The position numbers and the translations under genes were made by a program. Positions 50,386 through 57,904 of a DNA stretch of 64,000 nt are shown piece after piece (the stretch's first letter is position 1; the number at the start of each line of letters is the position of its first letter). A model generated the notes under the pieces. It made no database searches. It was not told the DNA's origin and saw only the letters and a list, made by a program, of their open reading frames with translations. The stretch is taken from contig CAZGRP010000007.1 of assembly GCA_964527995.1 (NCBI GenBank), forward strand, positions 59,152-123,151, read 5' to 3'. The stretch comes from CAZGRP01 sp964527995. Its GTDB lineage: Bacteria; Zhuqueibacterota; Zhuqueibacteria; Oceanimicrobiales; CAZGRP01.

Positions 50386-51684
50386 ATGCTCAACTATTTA
50401 CGGAAACAGAAACTTGTGCCGGTCCTCTTGCTGTGGTGGATTCTTACCGCATCGCCGGCGCCAGCCCAGGAACCCCGCCTCAGCGGATACCTGAAGTTCT
50501 TTGCCCATCCGAACCTGAACTCGCCTTACCTTCTCGATCGCTACGGCACGAGACTGCAACTGGCGCTGTCGCGGTCGCTGCAGGAGCGCGCCGACTTCTA
50601 CGCCGCGTTCGACTTCAACCTCGAGGAAAACAATGCCACCGGTCTCGCGGGCGAACCACGCTCGCGCATCACCGAGATCTACCCGGTAGAGGCCTACCTG
50701 GATCTCCACTGGCCTGTCGCCGACCTCCGTCTCGGCAAGCAGTTCATCTTTTGGGGACGCACCGACTGGATCAATCCCACCGACAACATCACACCCTGGG
50801 ACTTCCAGAACATCACGGCCGAAATCGAGGACTACAGGCTGCCGGTCGGTGCCGTGAAGCTCGATGCCTACCCGGGGAACTGGACCATCGAAGCCGTGCT
50901 CGTACCGCTTTTCAAGCCGAACCGGGTGGAGATGCGGTTTGGCCCCTCTCTCGGCGCCCTGCCGGTCGACCTGCAACCGCCCGGACTGCCGGACAGCCGG
51001 CTGCGCAACTGGCAGTTCGGCCTGCGCATCTCCGGATATGCTTCGGGGTTCGACTTTTCCGCCAGCTATTGGCAGGGCTACGACCTCTTTCCTGCCGTCC
51101 ACATGCGCCCCGTCACCGGAGCCCAGGGACGCCCTGAGGCCGTGCGGATCCAGCAGCAGTTCCACCGGCAGCGGGTTCTCGGCGCCGACTTCGCCCGCAG
51201 CTTCGGGCGATGGACCGTCAAGGGCGAGGCCGGCTACTTCCGCACCGCCGACCCTGGAGGCGAGAACATCTTCATCAAGAACCCGCACCTGCAGTATGTG
51301 TTGGGCCTCGAGTTCGCCGCCGCAAGCGACCTCACCCTGAACGCTCAGTTCGTGCAGGACATCCTGTTCCGATACTCCCGGGCGACGGAGTTGCGCCGGT
51401 GGCAGCGAATCGGCATCCCGGCAGCTCACCTTTCTGAGCGAGTCAGCCATTCCCTGTCAGCGCGGCTGCAATACAAGGGCGGCGGCACGTGGAGCTTCCA
51501 GCTCATTTCGGTCCTGAACCTGGCTCATGACGACTACTTTGTCCTGCCGATCGTAAAATACGAGTTTACGGATGGCATCAACCTCTATGCCGGCGCTGCC
51601 ATTTTCGGCGGCCCGGCAGGCAGTGTCTTCGGGCGCAGCAAGAGATTCTCGCGAGCGTTCCTGGAAGTCAAATACAGTTTCTGA
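50386..51684 (+). CDS. Outer membrane beta-barrel protein (DUF1302-like)
   Basis: The 432-residue protein has a signal peptide (LVPVLLLWWILTASPAPAQ). Alternating hydrophobic beta strands follow, and the C-terminus KYSF ends in Phe, the outer-membrane insertion signal. The segment LRLGKQFIFWGRTDWINPTD is a strong mark of the DUF1302-like porin family. It is the last gene of the TetR-MMPL-LolA-like set and would complete an inner-to-outer membrane pathway. Confidence 0.86.
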   Translation: MLNYLRKQKLVPVLLLWWILTASPAPAQEPRLSGYLKFFAHPNLNSPYLLDRYGTRLQLALSRSLQERADFYAAFDFNLEENNATGLAGEPRSRITEIYPVEAYLDLHWPVADLRLGKQFIFWGRTDWINPTDNITPWDFQNITAEIEDYRLPVGAVKLDAYPGNWTIEAVLVPLFKPNRVEMRFGPSLGALPVDLQPPGLPDSRLRNWQFGLRISGYASGFDFSASYWQGYDLFPAVHMRPVTGAQGRPEAVRIQQQFHRQRVLGADFARSFGRWTVKGEAGYFRTADPGGENIFIKNPHLQYVLGLEFAAASDLTLNAQFVQDILFRYSRATELRRWQRIGIPAAHLSERVSHSLSARLQYKGGGTWSFQLISVLNLAHDDYFVLPIVKYEFTDGINLYAGAAIFGGPAGSVFGRSKRFSRAFLEVKYSF

Positions 51685-51815
51685 AGACCCGCCGGTGGGA
51701 AGCCCTGTCCCTGGCACTCGTCCTGTTGCCGGCGGCTGGCACCAGTCGGGTGGCGCCGCGCCCGGGGGCTCTCCAGGCTTCCGGGGATTAAAAAACCTTC
51801 AAATCTTTATCATTA

Positions 51816-51851
51816 TTTTGTACTTGACAAAAAGCACGGAACGAATATATT
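51816..51851 (+). promoter_or_regulatory. Promoter and likely Rrf2 operator of the nos locus
   Basis: TTGACA (51824-51829) and TATATT (51846-51851) are 16 bases apart. The -35 lies in the inverted repeat TTTTGT-N5-ACAAAA (51816-51832), a plausible site for the Rrf2 protein just downstream. The leader is about 50 bases. Confidence 0.65.
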
Positions 51852-51907
51852 TAGGAGCGACAATTCAGGATAAAAAGGTCCGTTTCTCCTCAGTATCCGG
51901 AGTGTGG

Positions 51908-52351
51908 ATGTCTGTTCTTTTCAGTCGCTCTTGTGAATACGGTTTGCGCGCAGTGATTTTCCTGGCCCAGCAGCCAGCCGGCCAGCACACACGTATCAAG
52001 GAAATCTCGGAGAAGTTGAGCATTCCCATGCAGTTCCTGGCCAAGATTATGCAGATCCTGTCGCGCTCCGGATTGCTGCATTCCTACAAAGGACCGAACG
52101 GTGGCTTCGAACTCGCCCGCCCCGCCGATCAAATCACACCGCTGCAGATCGTCGAAGCCATTGATGGTCTTGGTTTCATGCAGGACTGCCTGATCGGGCT
52201 GCCCGAATGCATCGAACCGAATGGCTGCCCCGTGCACGAGGAGTGGGGCATCATCCGCGACCAGATTGTCCAGGTCCTGGCGAGCAAAAGTATCGCCGAC
52301 CTGGCCAGGCGTAACAACAAAAAGCCGGATAAGCTGCAAACAGGGCAGTGA
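51908..52351 (+). CDS. Rrf2 family iron-sulfur transcriptional regulator
   Basis: The protein has 147 residues and starts VLFSRSCEYGLRAVIFLAQ, with the winged-helix segment IPMQFLAKIMQILSRSGLL and YKGPNGGFELAR. Cys 94, 101 and 107 followed by His 110 form a CX6CX5CPVH pattern of the kind that binds an Fe-S cluster in IscR, NsrR and RirA. Position ahead of nos genes suggests a nitric-oxide or redox sensor, like NsrR; this is inference. The frame is open upstream but homology starts at this ATG. Confidence 0.9.
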   Translation: MSVLFSRSCEYGLRAVIFLAQQPAGQHTRIKEISEKLSIPMQFLAKIMQILSRSGLLHSYKGPNGGFELARPADQITPLQIVEAIDGLGFMQDCLIGLPECIEPNGCPVHEEWGIIRDQIVQVLASKSIADLARRNNKKPDKLQTGQ

Positions 52352-52407
52352 GACCTGCGCTGATCATGCCAACGCACGTTTTCCTGGACTGACGAAAAGA
52401 GAACCCC

Positions 52408-54327
52408 ATGTCCCACCCACGCTATCAGGTCAGAATCCCCGATGCTGACTACTGGAAGGACCAGGTCAAGTGCCAGTCCGGCTGCCCCATCAGCACCGAC
52501 GCCGGGCGCTACGTTCAACTGATCGCTCAAGGGAACTACGAGGAAGCCTACCTTGTGGCGCGATCGCCGAATCCCTTCGCATCGGTTTGCGGCCGCGTCT
52601 GCGCCGCGCCTTGCGAGGATGCCTGCCGCCGCGGCAGCATCGATGCGCCGATCGCCATACGGGCTCTCAAGCGCTTCGTCACCGAGCGCTATGGAGCCGA
52701 GTCCCTCAATCCAGACACGCAGCTCAAACTGCAGTCCGGCGACCCGGTGGAGTCGGGAAACAAGCTGTCATGGCACCTGCCCGTGTTCATCCAGACCCGA
52801 AAGGGCGTAGCCCGGGGCCAGAAGGTCGCCATCATCGGAGCCGGGCCGGCGGGACTGTCCTGTGCCCACGACCTGGCGCTGATGGGCTACCGCGTCACTG
52901 TTTTCGAGGCCTCCGGACTGGCCGGCGGCATGATGCGGCACGGCATTCCCGAATACCGCCTGCCGCGCAGCGTTATCGAGAAGGAGGTCGAGAAGATCAT
53001 CGATCTCGGGGTCGAACTCAAGCTGAACACACCCCTGACACCGGAGTTCGGGCTGCGGCAGTTGCGCCAGCAGGGATATGAGGCCTTCTTTCTCGGCGTC
53101 GGCGTCCAGAAAGGGCGGGACCTGAGCGTCGAGGGTGCCGATCTCGATGGCGTGATCAAGGCCGTCGACTACCTGCTCAACATCAACAACGGCTACAAGG
53201 TCGACCTCGGCAAACGCGTGGTCGTGATCGGCGGCGGCTTTGTGGCCATCGACGCGGCACGCACCGCGCTGCGCGGCCTGCCCGAGCCCGAGGGTGTCGC
53301 CGAAGAGCAGTTCGAGGAATCCAGCATGGCGGCTGCCTTCGATGCCGCCCGCCTGGCGCTCCGCGGCGGTGCTGCCGAGGTCCACATGGTGAGCCTCGAG
53401 TCCTTCGAAGAGATGCCGGTGATGCAGTCGCAGCAAGGCAAGGAGGAGTTCGAAGAAGCGAAAAAGGAAGGCATCCTCTTCCACCCGCGCTGGGGCCCCA
53501 AACGCTTCGTCGGCAACGGCCGTGTCAAGGCCATCGAGCTGATGCGCGTCACCCGTGTGTTCGACGAGAACGGTCGCTTCAACCCGCAGTACGACCCCCA
53601 GTCGACCGACATTCTGGAGACCGACTCCATCATCCTGGCGATCGGCCAGCAGGCCGATCTCTCCTTCCTGACGCCCGAAGACGGCGTAGAGCTTACCCGC
53701 GGCGGAACCATCAAAGTCGACCCCGAAACCCTGGCCACCACCGCCCCGGGTGTGTACGCCGGCGGCGACGTTGCCTTCGGGCCGCGCGTGCTCATCGATG
53801 CCATCGCCAACGGCAAACGCGCTGCCTTGTCCATCGACAGCTATCTACGCCAGGAGGTCTCTGAGCCCGCTATCCATTTCCGGGTGGAGAAGATCCCGAC
53901 GCGGCAGTATCGCATGTTCCCCGACTACGAGAAGTGCGATCGCCAGACGCCGCCGACGATTCCCCTGGAGCGACGCACCGGCATCTCCGAGGTGGAGGTC
54001 GGCTACGACGAGGACGAAGCCCGCAGGCAGGCGGAGCGCTGCCTGGTTTGCCATATTCAGACCATCTACGACGCCGACAAGTGCGTCCTCTGCAACCGCT
54101 GCGTCGATGTCTGTCCGGAGTACTGCCTCAAGCTGGTGCCGCTGGAGGAGCTGGATCTCGACGATCAGACCCGCCAGCGTCTGCTCGAGCAGTACGACGC
54201 CGATCCTTTCGCACCCGTTTCGGCCATGCTCAAAGACGACGAGGCATGCATTCGCTGTGGCCTGTGCGCCATTCGCTGCCCCACCGATGCCATGAGCATG
54301 GAGGTCTTCTACTATGAGGAGCGATAG
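52408..54327 (+). CDS. GltD/DsrL-like NAD(P)H oxidoreductase with Fe-S domains
   Basis: The protein of 639 residues has an N-terminal Cys domain of the GltD type (CQSGCP, then CGRVCAAPCEDACRRG) and an FAD fold (VAIIGAGPAGLSCAHDLALM). A second nucleotide fold (VVVIGGGFVAIDAAR) binds NAD(P)H. The C-terminal two-cluster ferredoxin domain has CVLCNRCVDVCP and CIRCGLCAIRCP. This architecture is like the DsrL and NADPH-glutamate-synthase small subunit. It may exchange electrons between NAD(P)H or ferredoxin and the adjacent quinol complex; that is inference. Confidence 0.88.
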   Translation: MSHPRYQVRIPDADYWKDQVKCQSGCPISTDAGRYVQLIAQGNYEEAYLVARSPNPFASVCGRVCAAPCEDACRRGSIDAPIAIRALKRFVTERYGAESLNPDTQLKLQSGDPVESGNKLSWHLPVFIQTRKGVARGQKVAIIGAGPAGLSCAHDLALMGYRVTVFEASGLAGGMMRHGIPEYRLPRSVIEKEVEKIIDLGVELKLNTPLTPEFGLRQLRQQGYEAFFLGVGVQKGRDLSVEGADLDGVIKAVDYLLNINNGYKVDLGKRVVVIGGGFVAIDAARTALRGLPEPEGVAEEQFEESSMAAAFDAARLALRGGAAEVHMVSLESFEEMPVMQSQQGKEEFEEAKKEGILFHPRWGPKRFVGNGRVKAIELMRVTRVFDENGRFNPQYDPQSTDILETDSIILAIGQQADLSFLTPEDGVELTRGGTIKVDPETLATTAPGVYAGGDVAFGPRVLIDAIANGKRAALSIDSYLRQEVSEPAIHFRVEKIPTRQYRMFPDYEKCDRQTPPTIPLERRTGISEVEVGYDEDEARRQAERCLVCHIQTIYDADKCVLCNRCVDVCPEYCLKLVPLEELDLDDQTRQRLLEQYDADPFAPVSAMLKDDEACIRCGLCAIRCPTDAMSMEVFYYEER

Positions 54328-54414
54328 GCATCGGCTGCCGGTGTCCTTGCCTCTGGCTCCGGCGCGACCGGATTGGGAAGAAGTACAACGGAAACAGACC
54401 CTGGAGGTGTAGCC

Positions 54415-54942
54415 ATGGATAAGAATCAGACCACAACCGGGCAAACTTCGCAAAGCCGCAGGTCTTTTCTGGGCAGGGTGGCGGTCGGCTCCCTGCTGCT
54501 CGGTCTGGCAGGCCAGGCCTTTGCCTATCTGCGCTCGCTGGTTCCCAACGTTCTTTATGAAGTTCCCAGGCGTTTCAAGATCGGCAGGCCGTCGGAGCTT
54601 TCAGAGGGAGAACATTTCTACGACGCCCAACGCGTCTTTGTGTTCAAGGAGAAGGGCACTTTCCATTCGATCTCGGCCATCTGCACTCACCTGGGTTGCA
54701 CCGTCAAGTACGTCAAGCTGGCGAAGCCCAAGACGGTCAAGATCGGCGGACAGCTCAAGACCTTCGAGTACGAATTCCACTGCCCGTGCCATGGCTCGAA
54801 GTTCTACGGCGATGGCACCAACTACGCCGGGCCGGCGCCACGCCCACTCGATACCTTCAAGGTCGAGGTTGCGCCCGAAGACGGGCAGCTCGTGGTCGAC
54901 CTTTCCAAGCCGGTCCCTCGTGACTTTCGGCTGAGCGTGTGA
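54415..54942 (+). CDS. Rieske [2Fe-2S] protein with Tat signal
   Basis: The 175-residue protein starts with a twin-arginine signal-anchor, SRRSFLG at 14-20, followed by a hydrophobic stretch. The cluster motifs are CTHLGC (90-95) and CPCHGSKF (123-130), so all cluster and disulfide residues are present. GGAGGTGTAGCC precedes the ATG at 54415. It overlaps the frame of the cytochrome b gene. It is the Rieske subunit of a quinol:cytochrome c-type complex. Confidence 0.94.
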   Translation: MDKNQTTTGQTSQSRRSFLGRVAVGSLLLGLAGQAFAYLRSLVPNVLYEVPRRFKIGRPSELSEGEHFYDAQRVFVFKEKGTFHSISAICTHLGCTVKYVKLAKPKTVKIGGQLKTFEYEFHCPCHGSKFYGDGTNYAGPAPRPLDTFKVEVAPEDGQLVVDLSKPVPRDFRLSV

Positions 54943-54971
54943 CGACAACCATCTCCGGAAGGATGAGTGCC

Positions 54972-56297
54972 ATGGAGACGCCAGAAACGACCAAACCAAT
55001 TGTTCGACAACTCACCTGGACCTACCGTCCCGAGACGCAGCGAGAGGCCGGCGACGCTGTCGTCCGTAATCTGTGGCTGCACTGGTTCCCGGCCAAGGTG
55101 TCCAAAGCCAGCCTGTCGTGGAACTACTCCTTCTGGCTCGGCACCATCTCAGCCACCCTCTTCGTGATCCTCACCGTCACCGGCGTCGTCCTGATGTTCC
55201 TCTACGTCCCGTCGGTGGAGAGAGCTTACCAAACCGTCAAGGATCTCGAGTACGCCGTCTCCTTCGGGTGGTTTCTGCGCTCGCTGCACCGTATCGCCGC
55301 GCACCTGATGGTGTTCACGGTTTTCCTGCACATGCTGCGCGCCTTCTTCACCGGCGCCTACAAGAACGGCAGCGCCGTGGGGTCCAATCGCCCGCTGAAT
55401 TGGCTCGTGGGGGTGGCGCTGCTCCTGGCCACCCTCTTTCTGTCGTTCACCGGCTACCTGCTGCCGTGGGATCAACTGGCGTACTGGGCCATCACCGTCG
55501 GCACCAACATCGCCGAGGCTGCCCCCATCGTCGGAAAATCGATCCGCTTCGTCCTGCTCGGCGGCCACGAAATCGGCCAGAACACCCTCATCCGATTCTA
55601 CGTACTCCACACCTTCTTCCTGCCGGTGGCTCTGCTCCTCGGGTTTGTCTACCACATGTGGAGAATCAGAAAGGATGGCGGTCTGGCCTGCGTCGACCGC
55701 GAGGCCCTGAAGCTGAAGAAGGAGAAGGTGGCGCCGGTGCGGACCAAAACCTATGCCCTTCTCGGACTGACCAACGGCCGCACCGTCCATGTCGAGAACA
55801 GCATGATCGTGGACGACCGCTACACGGTGAACTCGTCGCCGCACCTGCTGCGCCGGCTGCTGCAGGTGATGCTTGCCACGCTGGTGGTGGCCAGTCTGCT
55901 GGCGGTCTTCTTTCACGCGCCGCTCGAAGTTCAGGCGAACCCGCGTGTGACTCCGAATCCTGCCAAGGCACCGTGGTACTTCCTCTGGCTGCAGGAGCTT
56001 GTCAGCGACACCACCATCCACATCGGCCAGTTCACGGTCAACGGCGCCCTGATCGGTGGTATCCTGATCCCCGGCGTGCTCGTCGTTCTTCTGGCGATCT
56101 GGCCATATCTCGACAAAAGCTCCATCTACGCCGTGGGGGTCTGGTTCGCCAGTGAACGCCGCCGCCAGAACCTTGTCTTTGGGGTGATCGTCCTGGCCGT
56201 GGCGGTCCTGATGATCATCGGCACGTTCATGCGCGGTCCATACTGGGACTTCTACTGGCCGTGGCAGAAGTGGCCGGAGTTCCCGGTGAAGTATTAG
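54972..56297 (+). CDS. Cytochrome b of a Rieske/b complex (b6-type, long form)
   Basis: Eight or so membrane helices over 441 residues join the b6-like part and the subunit-IV-like part. In helix B the heme His residues are in RSLHRIAAHLMVFTVFLHML, 13 residues apart. In helix D they are in VLHTFFLPVALLLGFVYH with 14 residues between, the b6-type spacing. The Qo loop reads KAPWYFLWLQE instead of PEWY. The chosen ATG follows GGAAGG by 9 bases. It oxidises quinol, here probably menaquinol, and pairs with the Rieske protein and next cytochrome c. Confidence 0.92.
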   Translation: METPETTKPIVRQLTWTYRPETQREAGDAVVRNLWLHWFPAKVSKASLSWNYSFWLGTISATLFVILTVTGVVLMFLYVPSVERAYQTVKDLEYAVSFGWFLRSLHRIAAHLMVFTVFLHMLRAFFTGAYKNGSAVGSNRPLNWLVGVALLLATLFLSFTGYLLPWDQLAYWAITVGTNIAEAAPIVGKSIRFVLLGGHEIGQNTLIRFYVLHTFFLPVALLLGFVYHMWRIRKDGGLACVDREALKLKKEKVAPVRTKTYALLGLTNGRTVHVENSMIVDDRYTVNSSPHLLRRLLQVMLATLVVASLLAVFFHAPLEVQANPRVTPNPAKAPWYFLWLQELVSDTTIHIGQFTVNGALIGGILIPGVLVVLLAIWPYLDKSSIYAVGVWFASERRRQNLVFGVIVLAVAVLMIIGTFMRGPYWDFYWPWQKWPEFPVKY

Positions 56298-56349
56298 CGA
56301 TGCCGGCCGAGCCGGCTCGAGCATCTGTCGCGCCTGCTCGCGCGCCGGG

Positions 56350-56404
56350 CCTGCCACCGGCGACGGCGTCGGTGCCCGGCCACGAATCAAACCACAGCAA
56401 AGCC
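56350..56404 (+). repeat. Left copy of 55-base duplication at the assembly gap
   Basis: The 55 bases beginning CCTGCCACCGGCGACGGCGT recur exactly after the N run. This exact overlap looks like the assembler's overlap length. Confidence 0.95.
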
Positions 56405-56504
56405 NNNNNNNNNNNNNNNNNNNNNNNNNNNNNNNNNNNNNNNNNNNNNNNNNNNNNNNNNNNNNNNNNNNNNNNNNNNNNNNNNNNNNNNNNNNNNNNN
56501 NNNN
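56405..56504. other. Assembly gap of 100 N
   Basis: Exactly 100 N, a conventional gap length. Flanking identical 55-base ends suggest the two contigs actually overlap and no sequence is missing. Confidence 0.98.
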
Positions 56505-56559
56505 CCTGCCACCGGCGACGGCGTCGGTGCCCGGCCACGAATCAAACCACAGCAAAGCC
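56505..56559 (+). repeat. Right copy of 55-base duplication at the assembly gap
   Basis: Identical to 56350-56404. If joined, the gap between the cytochrome b stop and the cytochrome c start shrinks from about 313 to about 158 bases. Confidence 0.95.
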
Positions 56560-56610
56560 AGGCGCCGGAACGGCACCGGCGCCCTCTCAAGCAAGCAGTG
56601 AGGCAAGAGC

Positions 56611-57834
56611 ATGTCAGAACCGATCCAGGAGTACGAATCGGCACGCAAAGACCGCTTTTTCCTCTGGGTCTTCAGCGTCATCTTCCTGGCGCTCACCGTC
56701 TACGTCTTCTGGGCTCAGGGGACGCCCGAATGGAAATCGTACCAGGCTGAATTCAAGAAGGTCGTCGCCGAGCGTCTCGGCAAGGACCGGGCCGCCACAG
56801 TGCAGGGTGGCATCCGCCAGATCTGGATCAAGGAACTCGACCGCGCCGACCGCTGTGTCACCTGCCACCTCGGCGTCGAGTGGAAGGGACTGGAGAACGC
56901 GCCACAGCCCTTCACCACCCACCCGGCCGCCATCCTCGAGAAACACCCACTGCAGAAATTCGGCTGTACGACCTGCCACAACGGCCAGCCTTACGCCACA
57001 ACCCGGCGTGAGGCCCATGGCTTCATCAAGGACTGGGAGACACCGGTGCTCGGCAGCGAAGTGGGTGAGTTCTACCTGCTCTCCGACCGCAACGCCATGA
57101 TCCAGATGAACTGCAACATCTGTCACCGCTATGAGCGAAGCACGCCCGGGGCGGACTACATCAACCGGGCCAAGGAACTGGTACGCAAAAAGGGTTGCCG
57201 CGCCTGCCACAAGATCAACGGCCGCGGCGGCAACATCGGGCCCGACCTCACCTACGTGGGTGACAAGCTACCCGAGCAGCACGACTACTCGCGCATGTCC
57301 GGGTTCAAATCTCAATTCGCCTGGCACGTGAACCACTTCAAGAACCCGAAGTCGTTCGTCCCCGAAACAGTGATGCCCAATTTCGGCTTCGGCAGCCGCG
57401 ACGCCCAGGCTCTGGCCCTGCTGGTGATGAGCTGGAAAAAGACCAACCTGCCGGTCGAATACCTCCCCGGTGTCGAATTGAAGGAGAAGCCCACCCCCGA
57501 GGAGCTGGAGCGCGAGCGCCGCATGAGCCAGGGACCGGGCTCCTTCTTCGTGCAAAAGGGCTGCTTCGTCTGCCACGACGTCTCCACCCTGGGCGTGGAT
57601 TCGCCGACCGACATCGGGCCTGACCTGGCTCAGGCCTGGGTCGACGTGCAGAGCCGCTTCGGCCGCACGCTCGACGACTTCCTGGCCAACCCCACCGGGA
57701 CCATGCAGGTCGTGCTCAGCCAGCAGATCTTCCTGAGCGACGAAGAGAAGCAGAAAGTCGTCGGCCTTTTACGAGATGCTTACCGGAAGTATAGGGAGCA
57801 AAGCCAATCCGGACAGCAGGGTGCAAAGAAGTAA
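56611..57834 (+). CDS. Membrane-anchored pentaheme cytochrome c
   Basis: The protein has 407 residues. An N-terminal helix (about 16-34) anchors it, with the rest outside the cytoplasm. Five CXXCH motifs are seen at 82-86 (CVTCH), 119-123 (CTTCH), 168-172 (CNICH), 196-200 (CRACH) and 318-322 (CFVCH). The fourth and fifth lie in cytochrome-c-like domains (GPDLTYVG, GPDLAQAW). Next to Rieske and cytochrome b genes it probably replaces cytochrome c1 and passes electrons to NosZ. Confidence 0.92.
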   Translation: MSEPIQEYESARKDRFFLWVFSVIFLALTVYVFWAQGTPEWKSYQAEFKKVVAERLGKDRAATVQGGIRQIWIKELDRADRCVTCHLGVEWKGLENAPQPFTTHPAAILEKHPLQKFGCTTCHNGQPYATTRREAHGFIKDWETPVLGSEVGEFYLLSDRNAMIQMNCNICHRYERSTPGADYINRAKELVRKKGCRACHKINGRGGNIGPDLTYVGDKLPEQHDYSRMSGFKSQFAWHVNHFKNPKSFVPETVMPNFGFGSRDAQALALLVMSWKKTNLPVEYLPGVELKEKPTPEELERERRMSQGPGSFFVQKGCFVCHDVSTLGVDSPTDIGPDLAQAWVDVQSRFGRTLDDFLANPTGTMQVVLSQQIFLSDEEKQKVVGLLRDAYRKYREQSQSGQQGAKK

Positions 57835-57841
57835 TCTGTTC

Positions 57842-57864
57842 TTGCCAAACATGGAAGTGGGCAA
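57842..57864 (+). other. Inverted repeat upstream of nosZ
   Basis: TTGCC and GGCAA are spaced by 13 bases, in the 70-base gap before nosZ. TATATA follows. It may be a secondary promoter or operator. Weak evidence. A strong GGAGGAG ribosome binding site for nosZ lies 26 bases further on. Confidence 0.25.
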
Positions 57865-57904
57865 CCAACATATATAGACAAACTAACTTGGAGGAGAAGG
57901 CACG

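Noticed and set aside
56350..56559. A real tandem repeat around the gap
   Set aside because: Exact identity, length 55 and position at both edges of exactly 100 N fit contig-end overlap better than biology.
55149..56696. Minus-strand open frame of 515 codons crossing the N gap
   Set aside because: It is antisense to cytochrome b, passes through N bases, and is His/Glu/Asp rich with no recognisable domain.
57835..57904. FNR/CRP-type site before nosZ
   Set aside because: The inverted repeat is TTGCC-N13-GGCAA, which does not match TTGAT-N4-ATCAA; kept only as a weak unspecified inverted repeat.
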